The notes: generated from the sequence alone by a model not told the origin. A stretch of DNA of 64,000 bases from Pseudarthrobacter psychrotolerans (GCF_009911795.1 NZ_CP047900.1:1-64000); one strand, 5' to 3'; positions 8,504 through 17,330 are shown, numbered from the stretch's first letter. Made by a program: numbers and translations.

Positions 8504-9933
8504 TGCAGTACTCCGTAGCGATGACCGGTGAGGTCGAAGCGGCCATGCGTGACCACCTCAACCGCGAGGACGGCCAGGAGGACGTGCTCGCGGCGACATA
8601 CGTCTTTTCGACCGGCGTCGAGCGCACTACCGCTCTTATTAAGTCCGTGATTTTTCCTGGTGAAGGTGAGCGACACGTGCACGGGAATGCGTCGTTCACC
8701 AGCGGATACGTGATTCGCGCCTCGAATGAGGCACGTGCCGCCGGCCATGGACTCGTACTGTTGCACTCCCATCCGGGCTCTGGCGGCTGGCAGCTTCTTA
8801 GCGACATGGACTGGGAGACGGAATCCGAGTATGAGCGCGTTGCCCGCGGGATTACGAAGATGCCACTCCTGGGGATGACACTTGGTGGTCGCGACACTTC
8901 CTGGTCGGCCCGGTTCTGGTTCGACCGGAGCGCTCCGACTTGGGCGGAGTCGGTGCGTTCGGTGTCTCCGAAGCTGGCCGTCACCTGGAACGACAGGATC
9001 CGTCGAATCCCCGGTATCACCCGTTCACAGCAACGGACAGTCTCGTCGTGGGGCGAGCGTACACAGGGCTCGATCGCGCGCCTGCGCGTTCTCGTGGTCG
9101 GTGGCGGCAGCGTCGGCCTCGACGTCGCGCAGCGCCTCGCCGCTACCGGCCTCGCGACGGTCGGCGTGATGGACTATGACGCCGTTGAGACGGTGAACCT
9201 GGACCGCATGATTGGCGCGACCCGCCTCGACGCCGCACTCGGGCGGTCCAAGGTCGACGTCGCAGCACGCTTGATGAAATCCGCCGCGACCGCAGAATCG
9301 TTCGAGGTCCATCGCCACGAGGTCAGCCTCACCGACCCAGTCGGCGTGAGCGCGGCGCTCGATTACGACGTCATCTTCTCCTGCGTCGACCGGCCCTGGC
9401 CGCGAGCGGTGTTGAATGCACTCGCATACACGGACCTCATCCCGGTCCTAGATGGCGGAATAGCCCTCGACACCTTCCCGGACGGGCGCATGCGCAACGG
9501 CATCTGGCGCGCGCACACGCTCGTCCCCGGACGCCCGTGTATGGCCTGCCTCGGCCAGCTCGTCATCGGCGACATTCCCCTCGACAAGCAGGGGCTACTG
9601 GATGACCCGGAGTACATCGCAGGAGCACACCGCGAAGCTCCCTCGCGCCAGAACGTCGCCGCGCTCTCCGCGAGCGTCAGCGCGGCACTTCTGGCACAGT
9701 TCGTCAGCCTCACCGCCCATCCGGGCGGCCGCGGCGTCCCGGCACCGCTACGTCACGTCCTCTCCACGCACACCCTCGAGCACTCCCCCGCGACCTCCGG
9801 CCCTACTGCCCTTATGAGAATGCGACGGCGGCAGGCGATACCCGCACCCCGATTGCTGAGCATCGCGAAGATTGGCGCGCCATCGTTCACGAACGTGCGA
9901 CGAAGAAGAGCTCCCTCCGCCTTCGCGCCCTAG
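8503..9933 (+). CDS. JAB (JAMM) peptidase fused to ThiF/E1-like activating enzyme; tail frame broken
   Basis: Residues about 1-145 are a JAB domain with HSHP (His88, His90) followed by Ser100 and Asp103, the zinc site of JAMM isopeptidases; it could expose the modifier di-glycine and remove conjugates. Residues about 190-430 are an E1/ThiF domain: VGGGSVG nucleotide loop (199-205), DYD, NLDR, GRSK and a CMAC pair (346-349). The frame changes after residue 428. Adding one C to the C5 run at 9785-9789 restores a natural tail (LRPYCPYENATAAGD and onward) to a TAG at 9978-9980, so the real protein probably ends at 9980. Third gene of a coupled operon. Deubiquitinase and E1 on one chain is known for such bacterial systems. 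Confidence 0.85.
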   Translation: MQYSVAMTGEVEAAMRDHLNREDGQEDVLAATYVFSTGVERTTALIKSVIFPGEGERHVHGNASFTSGYVIRASNEARAAGHGLVLLHSHPGSGGWQLLSDMDWETESEYERVARGITKMPLLGMTLGGRDTSWSARFWFDRSAPTWAESVRSVSPKLAVTWNDRIRRIPGITRSQQRTVSSWGERTQGSIARLRVLVVGGGSVGLDVAQRLAATGLATVGVMDYDAVETVNLDRMIGATRLDAALGRSKVDVAARLMKSAATAESFEVHRHEVSLTDPVGVSAALDYDVIFSCVDRPWPRAVLNALAYTDLIPVLDGGIALDTFPDGRMRNGIWRAHTLVPGRPCMACLGQLVIGDIPLDKQGLLDDPEYIAGAHREAPSRQNVAALSASVSAALLAQFVSLTAHPGGRGVPAPLRHVLSTHTLEHSPATSGPTALMRMRRRQAIPAPRLLSIAKIGAPSFTNVRRRRAPSAFAP

Positions 9934-9989
9934 CAGCAACCGAGGATATCCTGCAGCGTGCGATCTCCCGACTCAAGTAGGGAGCACTG

Positions 9990-10021
9990 CCGCGGGTCGA
10001 CCAGTCATGGTCGACCCGCGG
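9990..10021. terminator. strong hairpin after the ubiquitin-like operon
   Basis: A perfect 14-bp stem (CCGCGGGTCGACCA and its complement) with a 4-base GTCA loop begins 9 bp after the restored stop of the JAB-E1 gene. No T run follows, so it may be an L-shaped actinobacterial terminator. Confidence 0.7.
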
Positions 10022-10165
10022 GGCCGTTCGCGACAGGGCTTAAAGTCGTCACTGGGCAGGACCCAATTCCTTAGAACCGGGACACGCAATGTGGGGCACT
10101 CCTCCAGATGTCCTCTTACACCCGTCGGCTGCCGGCACGAAAGGCCCCGTACGGGTCACGCCCGC

Positions 10166-10754
10166 CTAGCGATTCCTGCCGAAGATGCTTGCGATGGCCT
10201 CCCTCTGCCGTTGCCGCTCGCGTTCGCTGGGGCTCCACCCACTGGCGCTGCTCTTGTAGTGGTTGGACGAGGCACCTGGCGGCTGCCACGCTGGCTTCGG
10301 CGGCCTCTCCGCTGCTTCCCGGTGGGCCTTGAGCTGTGCGAGCCTGGCCTGCTCGGGCTTGTCTCCGATGTACTCGGCCATCTCGGGCGGTGGCGCGAGA
10401 GCGCCCGAAGCCGAGATGCCCCACTCCGTCAGCGGCGCAGCCGCGTAGTGGGTGGGGCTTAGAATGTGGCCCTCACCCGTGGGGTGGCGGTAGCCTGCCG
10501 CGTAGTTCGCGACGAGGACGCCGATCGACTCATGTGCCATGTCCATGACGACGCTCGTCAGCGGCAGGTCCACGACCAGATCGGGAACGTCCGGTCCTGG
10601 GAGCCCTGGTAACCATAGCGGTCGTAGTACGAGCCGGCTCCCGGCTCATCTCCGCGGCCACGACAACACGCCGATCTGCCTTGTTGTACGCGACGAGAGG
10701 CTCTGAGGGTTCCCAGTCACGTGGGAAGAGCGGACGTATATCGATCATGCGCAC
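10166..10754 (-). pseudogene. hypothetical protein with two frame breaks
   Basis: Three open segments in three frames read as one protein: MRMIDIRPLFPRDWEPSEPL and VAYNKADRRVV, then GDEPGAGSYYDRYGYQG, then VDLPLTSVVMDMAHESIGVL to a basic tail ending IASIFGRNR. Adding a G at 10656-10657 and one in the GGG run at 10583-10585 joins all three. The C-terminal third is rich in Pro, Gln and Arg and probably disordered. I do not recognise the family. Both breaks are the one-base G/C loss seen elsewhere in the window, so the gene may be intact in the organism. Confidence 0.5.
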
Positions 10755-11067
10755 AGTATGAGGCGATGGACTGACATTTCTGCTGCAAATCGCTGTTGGA
10801 AAGGCTCAAGGGATTAATCGTACAAATGCGTCCCACTCCCCTAGAAGTGGGATAGTGCGTCGGCAGCCTACGGCCAGGCAGCAGGGTGGCGATCTGTCTA
10901 ATGCCGCATACACGTTTCCCAGCACCTCTGCACGCGGCCCACGCCACTGCCTACATCAGCCACGCACACAACCTGAGTGGGAACTACACGCGGAGCCTGA
11001 GCTTTGGTCGAAACTCGCTATAGGCTTGCGCCTAATACAGCTCAGCCTGACACCAGCTGGAGGAATT
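10755..11067. other. intergenic region with a TCCCACT hairpin
   Basis: A 313-bp divergent spacer. It carries TCCCACT (10831-10837) and AGTGGGA (10846-10852), one of several TCCCA...TGGGA inverted repeats scattered in this window. An in-frame ATG-less extension of the nuclease gene runs through it but has no start support. No gene is seen. Confidence 0.5.
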
Positions 11068-12039
11068 ATGTGGGGCTACAGGCTGGACGGAGTGAAGATC
11101 GATTACTCCCGTCTGGACGAGGAACTCAAAGAACAGGCAAACGATTTTGTCCGTAAAGGAATTCACCCAGATCGAAACGATCCCTATATGGACGAATGGG
11201 CTCGTTGGAGGGTCGAGCAGATCTTTCCAACTCCTGGTCGGCTCCCAGCGCCACCGCGGAGACCCAGCTTTCCCCAGAACCTCATGGCCCTCGTAGGGAT
11301 ATGCAGTGTCGTTCCATCGGTCGTAGCCATTGCAATTTTGCCGGGAACAGGGGCGAAATATCAGGGGATCCTTGCTGCCGTAATCACCTTTTGGATTTGC
11401 TATGTGGCGCTGTGGGTCATCGCTTCCACGCGAGAGAAACGCTATTACAAGGCAAAGGAACAGTTTTGGACAAGGTATGACCCTCACCACGAGCATCGTG
11501 ACGAGCTCCGGTCCGAGCTGGCGGGCCGACTTGGTTCAGAGATCAATGATGCGTGGTATGAATTCAGCAGGCCTATCGCCACGGTTCCGGCCAGCCAGGT
11601 GCCCTATAGGCCCCGCCGCGAGTTAGCGTGGACTCCTTGTGGGCCGCAACCTTCCGCCATGGCATCATGCAACGACCGGCAGGCGGAATTCTTGGCAAGG
11701 GATTGGATGCTGTTCTTAGGTGAATCCGGCTGTCAGGTATCTCCAGCAACCCGCGACGGCGGGGCAGACGTAGTTTCAAACCGCTTCGTGGCTGAAGTCA
11801 AGCACCACGCTGCGCCAGTGGGTCCCGCATTGGTGCGTCAGATCTTCGGTGTGGCCACCGCTGAAGGGAAGGTGCCGCTGTTCTTTTCCTTGTCTGGTTA
11901 CTCATCTGCATCTATCGAATTCGGTGAACGAGTGAAGATGGCATTGTTTGTCTACGACTTCACCCAAGGAACCCTCGATGCAAAGACCCCGGCAGCGGAA
12001 CTGGCCTTACTCAAAGGGCTACCAAGCCCGTCCCGATAA
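11068..12039 (+). CDS. membrane-anchored Mrr-like restriction endonuclease
   Basis: A 323-residue protein. Residues about 75-130 contain two hydrophobic segments (MALVGICSVVPSVVAIAIL and ILAAVITFWICYVALWVI) that would place it in the membrane. The C-terminal part has the Mrr_cat PD-(D/E)xK pattern: GCQVSPATRDGGADVV, then VAEVKHH (E-x-K), then VGPALVRQIFGVA. Start ATG at 11068 follows a clear TGGAGGAAT ribosome-binding site; the longer frame from 10855 has none. Mrr proteins cut modified DNA; membrane-tethered forms occur in defence-rich regions. No methyltransferase partner is adjacent. Confidence 0.75.
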   Translation: MWGYRLDGVKIDYSRLDEELKEQANDFVRKGIHPDRNDPYMDEWARWRVEQIFPTPGRLPAPPRRPSFPQNLMALVGICSVVPSVVAIAILPGTGAKYQGILAAVITFWICYVALWVIASTREKRYYKAKEQFWTRYDPHHEHRDELRSELAGRLGSEINDAWYEFSRPIATVPASQVPYRPRRELAWTPCGPQPSAMASCNDRQAEFLARDWMLFLGESGCQVSPATRDGGADVVSNRFVAEVKHHAAPVGPALVRQIFGVATAEGKVPLFFSLSGYSSASIEFGERVKMALFVYDFTQGTLDAKTPAAELALLKGLPSPSR

Positions 12040-12111
12040 CCGCAGCTCGTGAACTGCTTGAAGGTGTCCCAGATCCTTGGTTGTGGGACAGCCTCGGTGG
12101 GACACTCCCCC

Positions 12112-12167
12112 TGTGACTGTTAACTTCGTTTGGCGGTTTTTTCACGGTTGCCTTTGGCGGTTTTCAG
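12112..12167 (+). repeat. solo transposon end (TGTGACTGTTAA type)
   Basis: This stretch is closely similar to the reverse complement of 32171-32227: both begin TGTGACTGTTAA and contain TGGCGGTT twice around TTTCAC. The other copy sits right after a transposition ATPase fragment, so this is a leftover end of the same kind of element, just upstream of the catabolic cluster. Confidence 0.55.
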
Positions 12168-12236
12168 TCGCAAAGCCGCGACTTACTCAGCGTCGTGATG
12201 GACACCGGCGAGCGGGCATCTTCCTGCAGCCCGGTG

Positions 12237-13472
12237 CTAGTTCGCCTTCAAGATAACAGCGCTGCCTTGTCCTCCACCGCCGCAGATTCCAGCGGCTCCC
12301 AGGTTGCCGGTGCCGGCAAGTGACAGTTGCCGGGCGAGGGTGCCAATGAGTCGGACTCCGGACGCGCCTATCGGGTGACCGAGGGCGATGGCCCCGCCGT
12401 GTTGGTTGACGATTTCCGGGTCCACGCCGAGCTCCCGCAGGGACTGGACGGCGACGGCTGCGAAGGCTTCGTTGATCTCGATGGCCGACAGTTCTGCGGC
12501 GTCGGTCCCGATTTTTTTCAGGGCTGCGGAGATGGCGTTGGCGGGTTGCTTGTGGAGCAGCACGTCTGGTCCTGCCACGAAGGCGTGGGCTTCGACGCTG
12601 GCCAGCGGGGACAAACCTAGCCGTTCCGCTGCTTCCCGGCTGGCCATGACGATGGCTGCGGCGCCGTCGGTAATCTGGGAAGAGTTGCCGGCGGTTATGG
12701 TTCCGTCGGCCCGGAAAGCCGGGCGCAGTCTGGCCAACGACTGGGTAGTTGTACCGGCCCTGATTCCGTCATCGTCCGTTACGAGGAGTTGGCCGCTGCG
12801 CGAGGCAAGCGGATAGGGTTCGATCTCGCCGGCGTGAAATGTCTTATGTCCCTCTGCTCGTTGGTGCGAAAGGGCTGCCCAGTCGTCTTGGGAACGTCTG
12901 TCTAGCCCGAATGCTGTGTTGCCGTCTTCGGTGGAGCTGCCCATGGAGCGGTGTTCGAAGGCGTCGGTCAGGCCGTCATTTTCGAGGGTGTCCAGGACTT
13001 CCATAGCCCCGTACTTCTGTCCGGACCTGACATGGAGGGCGTGCGGGGCACGGGACATTGATTCCTGTCCGACTGCCACGACGATGTCAGCTTCCCCGGA
13101 GGTTATGAGACGTACCGCTGCCGCCACGGCTTCCATGCCTGAGAGGCAGACGGCATTGAGGGTGATGGCAGGGACTGACAGGGGGATCCCTGCATTCACG
13201 GCGGTTTGGCGGGCTGGGTTCTGGCCGAGGCCTGCCTGGAGGACATGACCGGCAACGACGTAGTTAACGTCCGCGGGGGCAACGCGAGCACGGTCCAGGG
13301 CTGCGGTGACCGCATGCCCGCCAAGTTCGGTGGCCGCTACGTCGGAGAATTGTCCGTTGAACCTGCAGAAGGGCGTGCGGGCGTATCCGACAATCAAGGG
13401 GGTGTTCTCTGCGCTGTTGGAACGCTCCGGCAGCGACGGTTCCTGAGCCTGGAGGTTGGATTGTTCGGTCAT
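12237..13472 (-). CDS. acetyl-CoA acyltransferase (thiolase)
   Basis: A 411-residue thiolase, expected to cleave a 3-ketoacyl-CoA with CoA (or join two acetyl-CoA). The nucleophile Cys109 lies in NAVCLSGMEA, the second site His is in GGAIALGHPIGASG and the C-terminal Cys in GICGGGGQGSAV. An N-terminal extension of about 20 residues (TEQSNLQAQEPSLPERSNS) precedes the core. The ATG overlaps the acyl-CoA dehydrogenase stop (ATGA), and it is the last gene of the leftward four-gene beta-oxidation operon. Confidence 0.92.
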   Translation of the reverse strand: MTEQSNLQAQEPSLPERSNSAENTPLIVGYARTPFCRFNGQFSDVAATELGGHAVTAALDRARVAPADVNYVVAGHVLQAGLGQNPARQTAVNAGIPLSVPAITLNAVCLSGMEAVAAAVRLITSGEADIVVAVGQESMSRAPHALHVRSGQKYGAMEVLDTLENDGLTDAFEHRSMGSSTEDGNTAFGLDRRSQDDWAALSHQRAEGHKTFHAGEIEPYPLASRSGQLLVTDDDGIRAGTTTQSLARLRPAFRADGTITAGNSSQITDGAAAIVMASREAAERLGLSPLASVEAHAFVAGPDVLLHKQPANAISAALKKIGTDAAELSAIEINEAFAAVAVQSLRELGVDPEIVNQHGGAIALGHPIGASGVRLIGTLARQLSLAGTGNLGAAGICGGGGQGSAVILKAN

Positions 13473-14659
13473 ACGAAGGCCGCGATTCCGGTGATATCGC
13501 GCCCGATGAGGAGTGACTGGATGGAGTCAGTTCCTTCGTAGGTGGAAACGACTTCCATGTCCGTCAGGTGGCGGGCCACGTGGTTTTCAAGCAGCAGGCC
13601 GTTGCCTCCGAGCATGTCCCGGGCTTCGGCGCAGATCCATCGGGCTTTTTGAGCCGTATGCATCTTGGCCACGGATGCCATGGTGGATGTTTGCTGGCCG
13701 GATTCTGCGAGTTCGGCCAGACGGAAGCACATCAGCTGCATGGCGGTCAGTTCCGCGAGCATGTTAGCCAGCTTGTTCTGGATGAGCTGGAAGCTGCCCA
13801 GCGGTTTACCGAACTGGATCCTGGTCCGGGCATGGGCGACGGCAGCTTCGTAGGAGGCGGCCGCGTGGCCGACGGATTCCCAGGCGGCGCTGTTCCGCGT
13901 TGCGGCGAGAACACGGCTGGCATCCCGGAAGGATTCTGCGTGGGCTAGCAAGTTCTCCTTCGGGATCCGGAGGTCCCGAATGGTGATGTCCGGTTGCAGG
14001 ATGGCGCGTTTGCCGATCTTTCCCGTGATGACTTCGGCGCTGTAGCCGTCCGGATAAGTGCCGTCGTCGTTTTTTTCCAGGATGAAGGCTTTGACCTTGC
14101 CGTCGGTTTCGTCGCGGGCCCAGATAATGATGATGTCTGCGAAGCTGGCGTTGCCGATCCACCTCTTTGCCCCGTTGAGGACGTAGTGGTCACCGTCCAG
14201 GCGCGCAGACGTTTCCAGTCCCACTGAATCCGAGCCGTGGTCGGGTTCAGTTAGCGCGAAGGCGCCGATGCGCTCCATGCGGGCCATCTGTGGCAGCCAC
14301 CGGTCTTTTTGTTCCTCGTTGCCCAGAAGGTGCACGCTTCCCATGGCCAGGCCTGAGTGGACTCCGAAGAACGTGTTCATTGATCCGTCGCCTCGGCCAA
14401 GTTCCATGGCGATCAGGCCGGCGGCGGTGGGTGAGAGGCCGGGGCATCCGTATCCTTCAATCGTGGTTCCGACGATGCCCAGGTCGGCGAACTTGGGGAT
14501 GAGTTCGAACGGGAAGGCGGCGCGTTCCCAGTAGTCGTTGATGATCGGGAGGACTTCGTTGTCCACGAAGGCACGGACTTGCTTCTGGATGGCGCGGTCA
14601 CTGTCGGTGAGCCGGTCCTCGAGCCGGTAGTAGTCGGTGTCGATCGAGTCGTAGGCCAT
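13469..14659 (-). CDS. acyl-CoA dehydrogenase
   Basis: A 396-residue flavoprotein predicted to introduce the alpha-beta double bond into an acyl-CoA. Typical landmarks are GSDSVGLETSARLDGDHYVLNG (middle beta domain), YEAAVAHARTRIQFGKPLGSFQLIQ and MLGGNGLLLENHVARHLTDMEVVSTYEGTDSIQSLLIGRDITG, where the EGT glutamate is the glutaryl-CoA-dehydrogenase-like catalytic base. That resemblance leaves open a decarboxylating substrate. It overlaps the thiolase by 4 bp and lies 59 bp after the crotonase gene. Confidence 0.9.
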   Translation of the reverse strand: MAYDSIDTDYYRLEDRLTDSDRAIQKQVRAFVDNEVLPIINDYWERAAFPFELIPKFADLGIVGTTIEGYGCPGLSPTAAGLIAMELGRGDGSMNTFFGVHSGLAMGSVHLLGNEEQKDRWLPQMARMERIGAFALTEPDHGSDSVGLETSARLDGDHYVLNGAKRWIGNASFADIIIIWARDETDGKVKAFILEKNDDGTYPDGYSAEVITGKIGKRAILQPDITIRDLRIPKENLLAHAESFRDASRVLAATRNSAAWESVGHAAASYEAAVAHARTRIQFGKPLGSFQLIQNKLANMLAELTAMQLMCFRLAELAESGQQTSTMASVAKMHTAQKARWICAEARDMLGGNGLLLENHVARHLTDMEVVSTYEGTDSIQSLLIGRDITGIAAFV

Positions 14660-14718
14660 GTTTTTCCTTGGATGGAGGTCGCAGCTGGGTGCGGGAACGG
14701 GGTGGTCAGGGGCCGGGG

Positions 14719-15531
14719 TCAGCGGCCGGTGAATTGTGCCGGGCGACGTTCCAGGAACGAGGCAACGCCTTCGGAGCCGTCCTGGCTGTCGAGCAGTTGG
14801 AGCATTTCCGGAACCAGCTGCCTTGCGGCGGCTTCTTCCCCTTCGCGCTGGGCCCGCCGAGCTGACTGCAGCGTCATCGAGACGCCCAGGGGAGCCTGCC
14901 GGGCAATAACTTCGGAAATCTCGAAGGCGCGGGAGAGTTGGAGGCCTGTCGGGACGATTTCCTGCACGAGGCCCATCCTGAGGGCTTCAGCGGCGTCGAA
15001 GGTATCACCTGTAAGCATGTAGCGCATGGCGTTGCCCCAGCCGGCTTCCCGGGGGAAGCGGATAGTCGCGCCGCCGAAGGGAAAGATCCCGCGGCTGACC
15101 TCCATCTGGGAGAACTTCGCGTCCTCTGCCGCTATGCGGATATCGGTGGCTAGGAGCAGCTCAATGCCCAATGTCAGGCACCAGCCCTGGACGGCGCTGA
15201 CCACGGGTTTTCGCCGCTGGGCACCGCTGAGCTGCCGGGGATCAATGCCTCCCTCCGGGATTCCGCCCTTTCCCTCACGCAGAGCGTTACCGACCTTCGC
15301 CATGTCGAGGCCGCCGGTGAAGTGGTCCCCGTGCGCGTAAAACAGGCCGACGCGCACTTGGTCGTCCTGTTCCATCTCGGCGTAGGCCATTGCCAGCTCG
15401 GAGCGCATCTCCAGATCGAAGGCGTTTCGTTTGGGCACCCGGTTCAGTCCGATCAGGTAAACGTGCCCGACCCGGTGACGGGTGACTACACGACTGTCCG
15501 CCGGTAGTTCATGGATGTTGAAGGTTGTCAT
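14719..15531 (-). CDS. enoyl-CoA hydratase/crotonase family protein
   Basis: A 270-residue crotonase-fold protein (VGLFYAHGDHFTGGLDMAKV as the first oxyanion loop; GWCLTLGIELLLATDIRIAAEDAKFSQMEVSRGIFPFGGATIRFP as the second). The usual catalytic Glu pair is partly replaced (Gly-Ile-Glu and the SQMEVSRG segment), so the exact reaction (hydration, isomerisation or ring cleavage) cannot be fixed. Second gene of the leftward operon, 37 bp downstream of another crotonase. Confidence 0.88.
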   Translation of the reverse strand: MTTFNIHELPADSRVVTRHRVGHVYLIGLNRVPKRNAFDLEMRSELAMAYAEMEQDDQVRVGLFYAHGDHFTGGLDMAKVGNALREGKGGIPEGGIDPRQLSGAQRRKPVVSAVQGWCLTLGIELLLATDIRIAAEDAKFSQMEVSRGIFPFGGATIRFPREAGWGNAMRYMLTGDTFDAAEALRMGLVQEIVPTGLQLSRAFEISEVIARQAPLGVSMTLQSARRAQREGEEAAARQLVPEMLQLLDSQDGSEGVASFLERRPAQFTGR

Positions 15532-15568
15532 TTCGCAATCGTCCTTTCCTGTACTGTGCGACCGCGGA

Positions 15569-16378
15569 TTATTTGACTGATGCGCCGGTCTTGTGGCGGG
15601 TGATGGAGTTGGAGAACCCGCCGTCGGCCTTGCCTCGGGCTGCTTCCTCGCTGAAATGGGTCAGCTGATGTGCGTCGAAGTGGGCGCTGAGGGCGACGTG
15701 GAAGCCCTGCGCCTCAAGGGTTCTGTTCAGTGACTTCTTCAGGACGCGGGTGGCGAACGGCGGAGCCTGGGCCACCCGTTGCGCCAGAGTGTCCACGGCA
15801 AGGTCAAGTTCGGCGGCAGGAACGACGCGGTTGACCATGCCGCATTCGTACGCCTCCTGCGCGGACATGCGTTCGCCCGTGAACAGGAACTCCCGGGCTT
15901 TGCGGCTCCCCATCACCCAGGGATGGACGAGCACCTCAACCGCGGCCACAGCCATGGTGTGCAGGACGGGGTCGGCGAAGAAAGCGTCCTCGGAGGCCAC
16001 GATCATGTCGCACATGTTTGCCACCATGAACGCTCCGGCGATGCACGCCCCGTCAACGCGGGCGATTGTGGGTTTAGGGAGATTGAAAATGTTCAGGCAG
16101 TACTGCATGTAGGAGGTGGATTCGAAGTCCCACCGCTCCTCGGGAGTGAAGTCCTGACGCCTGGCCTGGCCCTCTTTGAGGTCGTGGCCGGCGGAGAAGT
16201 GGCCCCCCGCTCCGGTGAGGACAACGGCACGGACTTCCGTGTCCTGGCCAGCGCGAAGTATGGCGTCGTTCAGCTCATCGAGCATTTGCTCGTTCTGAGC
16301 ATTCCGTTGCCGGGGACGGTTCTGCCAAATCGTGGCGACCGGGCCGTCCACTTCGTAGCGGATGTATTCGTAGTTCAT
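15569..16378 (-). CDS. enoyl-CoA hydratase/isomerase family protein
   Basis: A crotonase-fold protein of 269 residues from the start chosen here. The ATG at 16378 is preferred over TTG/ATG 12-15 bp upstream because GGAG lies 6 bp before it. Core marks: VVLTGAGGHFSAGHDLKEGQ and ARVDGACIAGAFMVANMCDMIVASEDAFFADPV. The AGHD loop resembles cyclohexenyl- and aryl-acyl-CoA-acting crotonases. First gene of the leftward operon; a TetR-type operator lies at 16442-16458 in front of it. Confidence 0.88.
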   Translation of the reverse strand: MNYEYIRYEVDGPVATIWQNRPRQRNAQNEQMLDELNDAILRAGQDTEVRAVVLTGAGGHFSAGHDLKEGQARRQDFTPEERWDFESTSYMQYCLNIFNLPKPTIARVDGACIAGAFMVANMCDMIVASEDAFFADPVLHTMAVAAVEVLVHPWVMGSRKAREFLFTGERMSAQEAYECGMVNRVVPAAELDLAVDTLAQRVAQAPPFATRVLKKSLNRTLEAQGFHVALSAHFDAHQLTHFSEEAARGKADGGFSNSITRHKTGASVK

Positions 16379-16441
16379 GAGGGGCTCCATCAAATGCGTC
16401 CGGCCAGGCCGGAACCGATTAGTGTCGTCCCCAAAACTCTA

Positions 16442-16458
16442 AACTAACGACGTAAGTT
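16442..16458. promoter_or_regulatory. TetR-type operator before the crotonase operon
   Basis: AACTAACGACGTAAGTT is an imperfect palindrome between the tetR stop and the first crotonase gene. It shares its AACTAAC half with the operators at 17240 and 23523, so all three are probably bound by the neighbouring TetR protein. Confidence 0.55.
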
Positions 16459-16461
16459 TTG

Positions 16462-17139
16462 CTAGACCCTTTTGGCGGTAGCGGTCTTTTCACCGCCTTG
16501 GCCTCCCAGTCCGAGTACGCCGGTCGCATAGTGCAACAGCAGCCCGTCCATCAGGCAGGACAGGCCCCGCTCGAAAGCCGCGATGTCCAACTCGGTTTTG
16601 TACTCGGGGAGCCGATAGGCGTCCGCCAGATGCGGAAACTCCCTTGAGTAGAACTCGGCCGGCTCGGAGAACCCTCCCGAGTACGAGCCCAGGGCGGAGC
16701 CTGCGATGAAATTGCGCACGGCGATGGCCACTTCTGTCGCTTGCCGCGGCGGCCATCCCCCGTCGACGAGAGATCCATAAAATGCGTCGGCCAGCCGCAG
16801 CTGGGCCGTTCGTGTCGCGGGCCCCCGGGCCATCAGCGGCACAATCTCAGGGTGCTCATGGAGCACCCTCCAGTAGTTCCTTGCCCAGACAGGGAGTGCT
16901 TCCCGCCAGCCGGTCGAACTAAATATGGAAATATCGATCGTGCCCAGCAGCGAATCGACAACGGCGTCGGCAATGGCGTCCATGGTCGGAAAGTGGTTGT
17001 AGATCGAAGGCCCTTTGACCCCGAGACGCTCAGCAAGGCGCCGAATCGTTAGTTGGGAGAGGCCAGCCTCGTCGATAAGCGCAGCCGCTGCTTGGACAAT
17101 GCGCTCGGAGGAAAGTATCGGGATTCGTGGACGTGCCAT
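16462..17139 (-). CDS. TetR-family transcriptional regulator
   Basis: A 225-residue repressor with the N-terminal helix-turn-helix at about residues 12-58 (RIVQAAAALIDEAGLSQLTIRRLAERLGVKGPSIYNHF) and a C-terminal ligand-binding domain of the TetR_C type used for acyl-CoA or xenobiotic sensing. It lies between the leftward catabolic operon and the rightward transporter/ligase genes. Similar AACTAAC...TAGTT palindromes precede three transcription units; TetR repressors of beta-oxidation clusters are usually released by an acyl-CoA intermediate. Confidence 0.88.
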   Translation of the reverse strand: MARPRIPILSSERIVQAAAALIDEAGLSQLTIRRLAERLGVKGPSIYNHFPTMDAIADAVVDSLLGTIDISIFSSTGWREALPVWARNYWRVLHEHPEIVPLMARGPATRTAQLRLADAFYGSLVDGGWPPRQATEVAIAVRNFIAGSALGSYSGGFSEPAEFYSREFPHLADAYRLPEYKTELDIAAFERGLSCLMDGLLLHYATGVLGLGGQGGEKTATAKRV

Positions 17140-17193
17140 GCCGTCTACCTTGCCATAGTCACTGCCGCGATCACGTGGATTGCACCAGCAGAC

Positions 17194-17330
17194 TTAACGT
17201 GAGCGTCTTCACAAAACAAAACAGTTGGGTCTATAGTTCAACTAACAGCGCTAGTTTTCTTGGGACTTTTCCCGCCCTTCTTCCGTGAATCTCTTCTTCC
17301 GTGAATCTAAGGACAGCTCATGTCAGCCCA
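17194..17330 (+). promoter_or_regulatory. promoter/operator repeat, copy 1 (before MFS gene)
   Basis: A sigma-70-like promoter TTCACA (17208-17213), 18-bp spacer, TATAGT (17232-17237) is followed at once by the palindrome AACTAACAGCGCTAGTT (17240-17256), an expected repressor site. The whole block through the start codon, including AAGGACAGCTC before ATGTCAGC, is repeated with small changes at 23477-23600. A short tandem duplication (CTTCTTCCGTGAATCT) occurs only in this copy. Confidence 0.65.
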
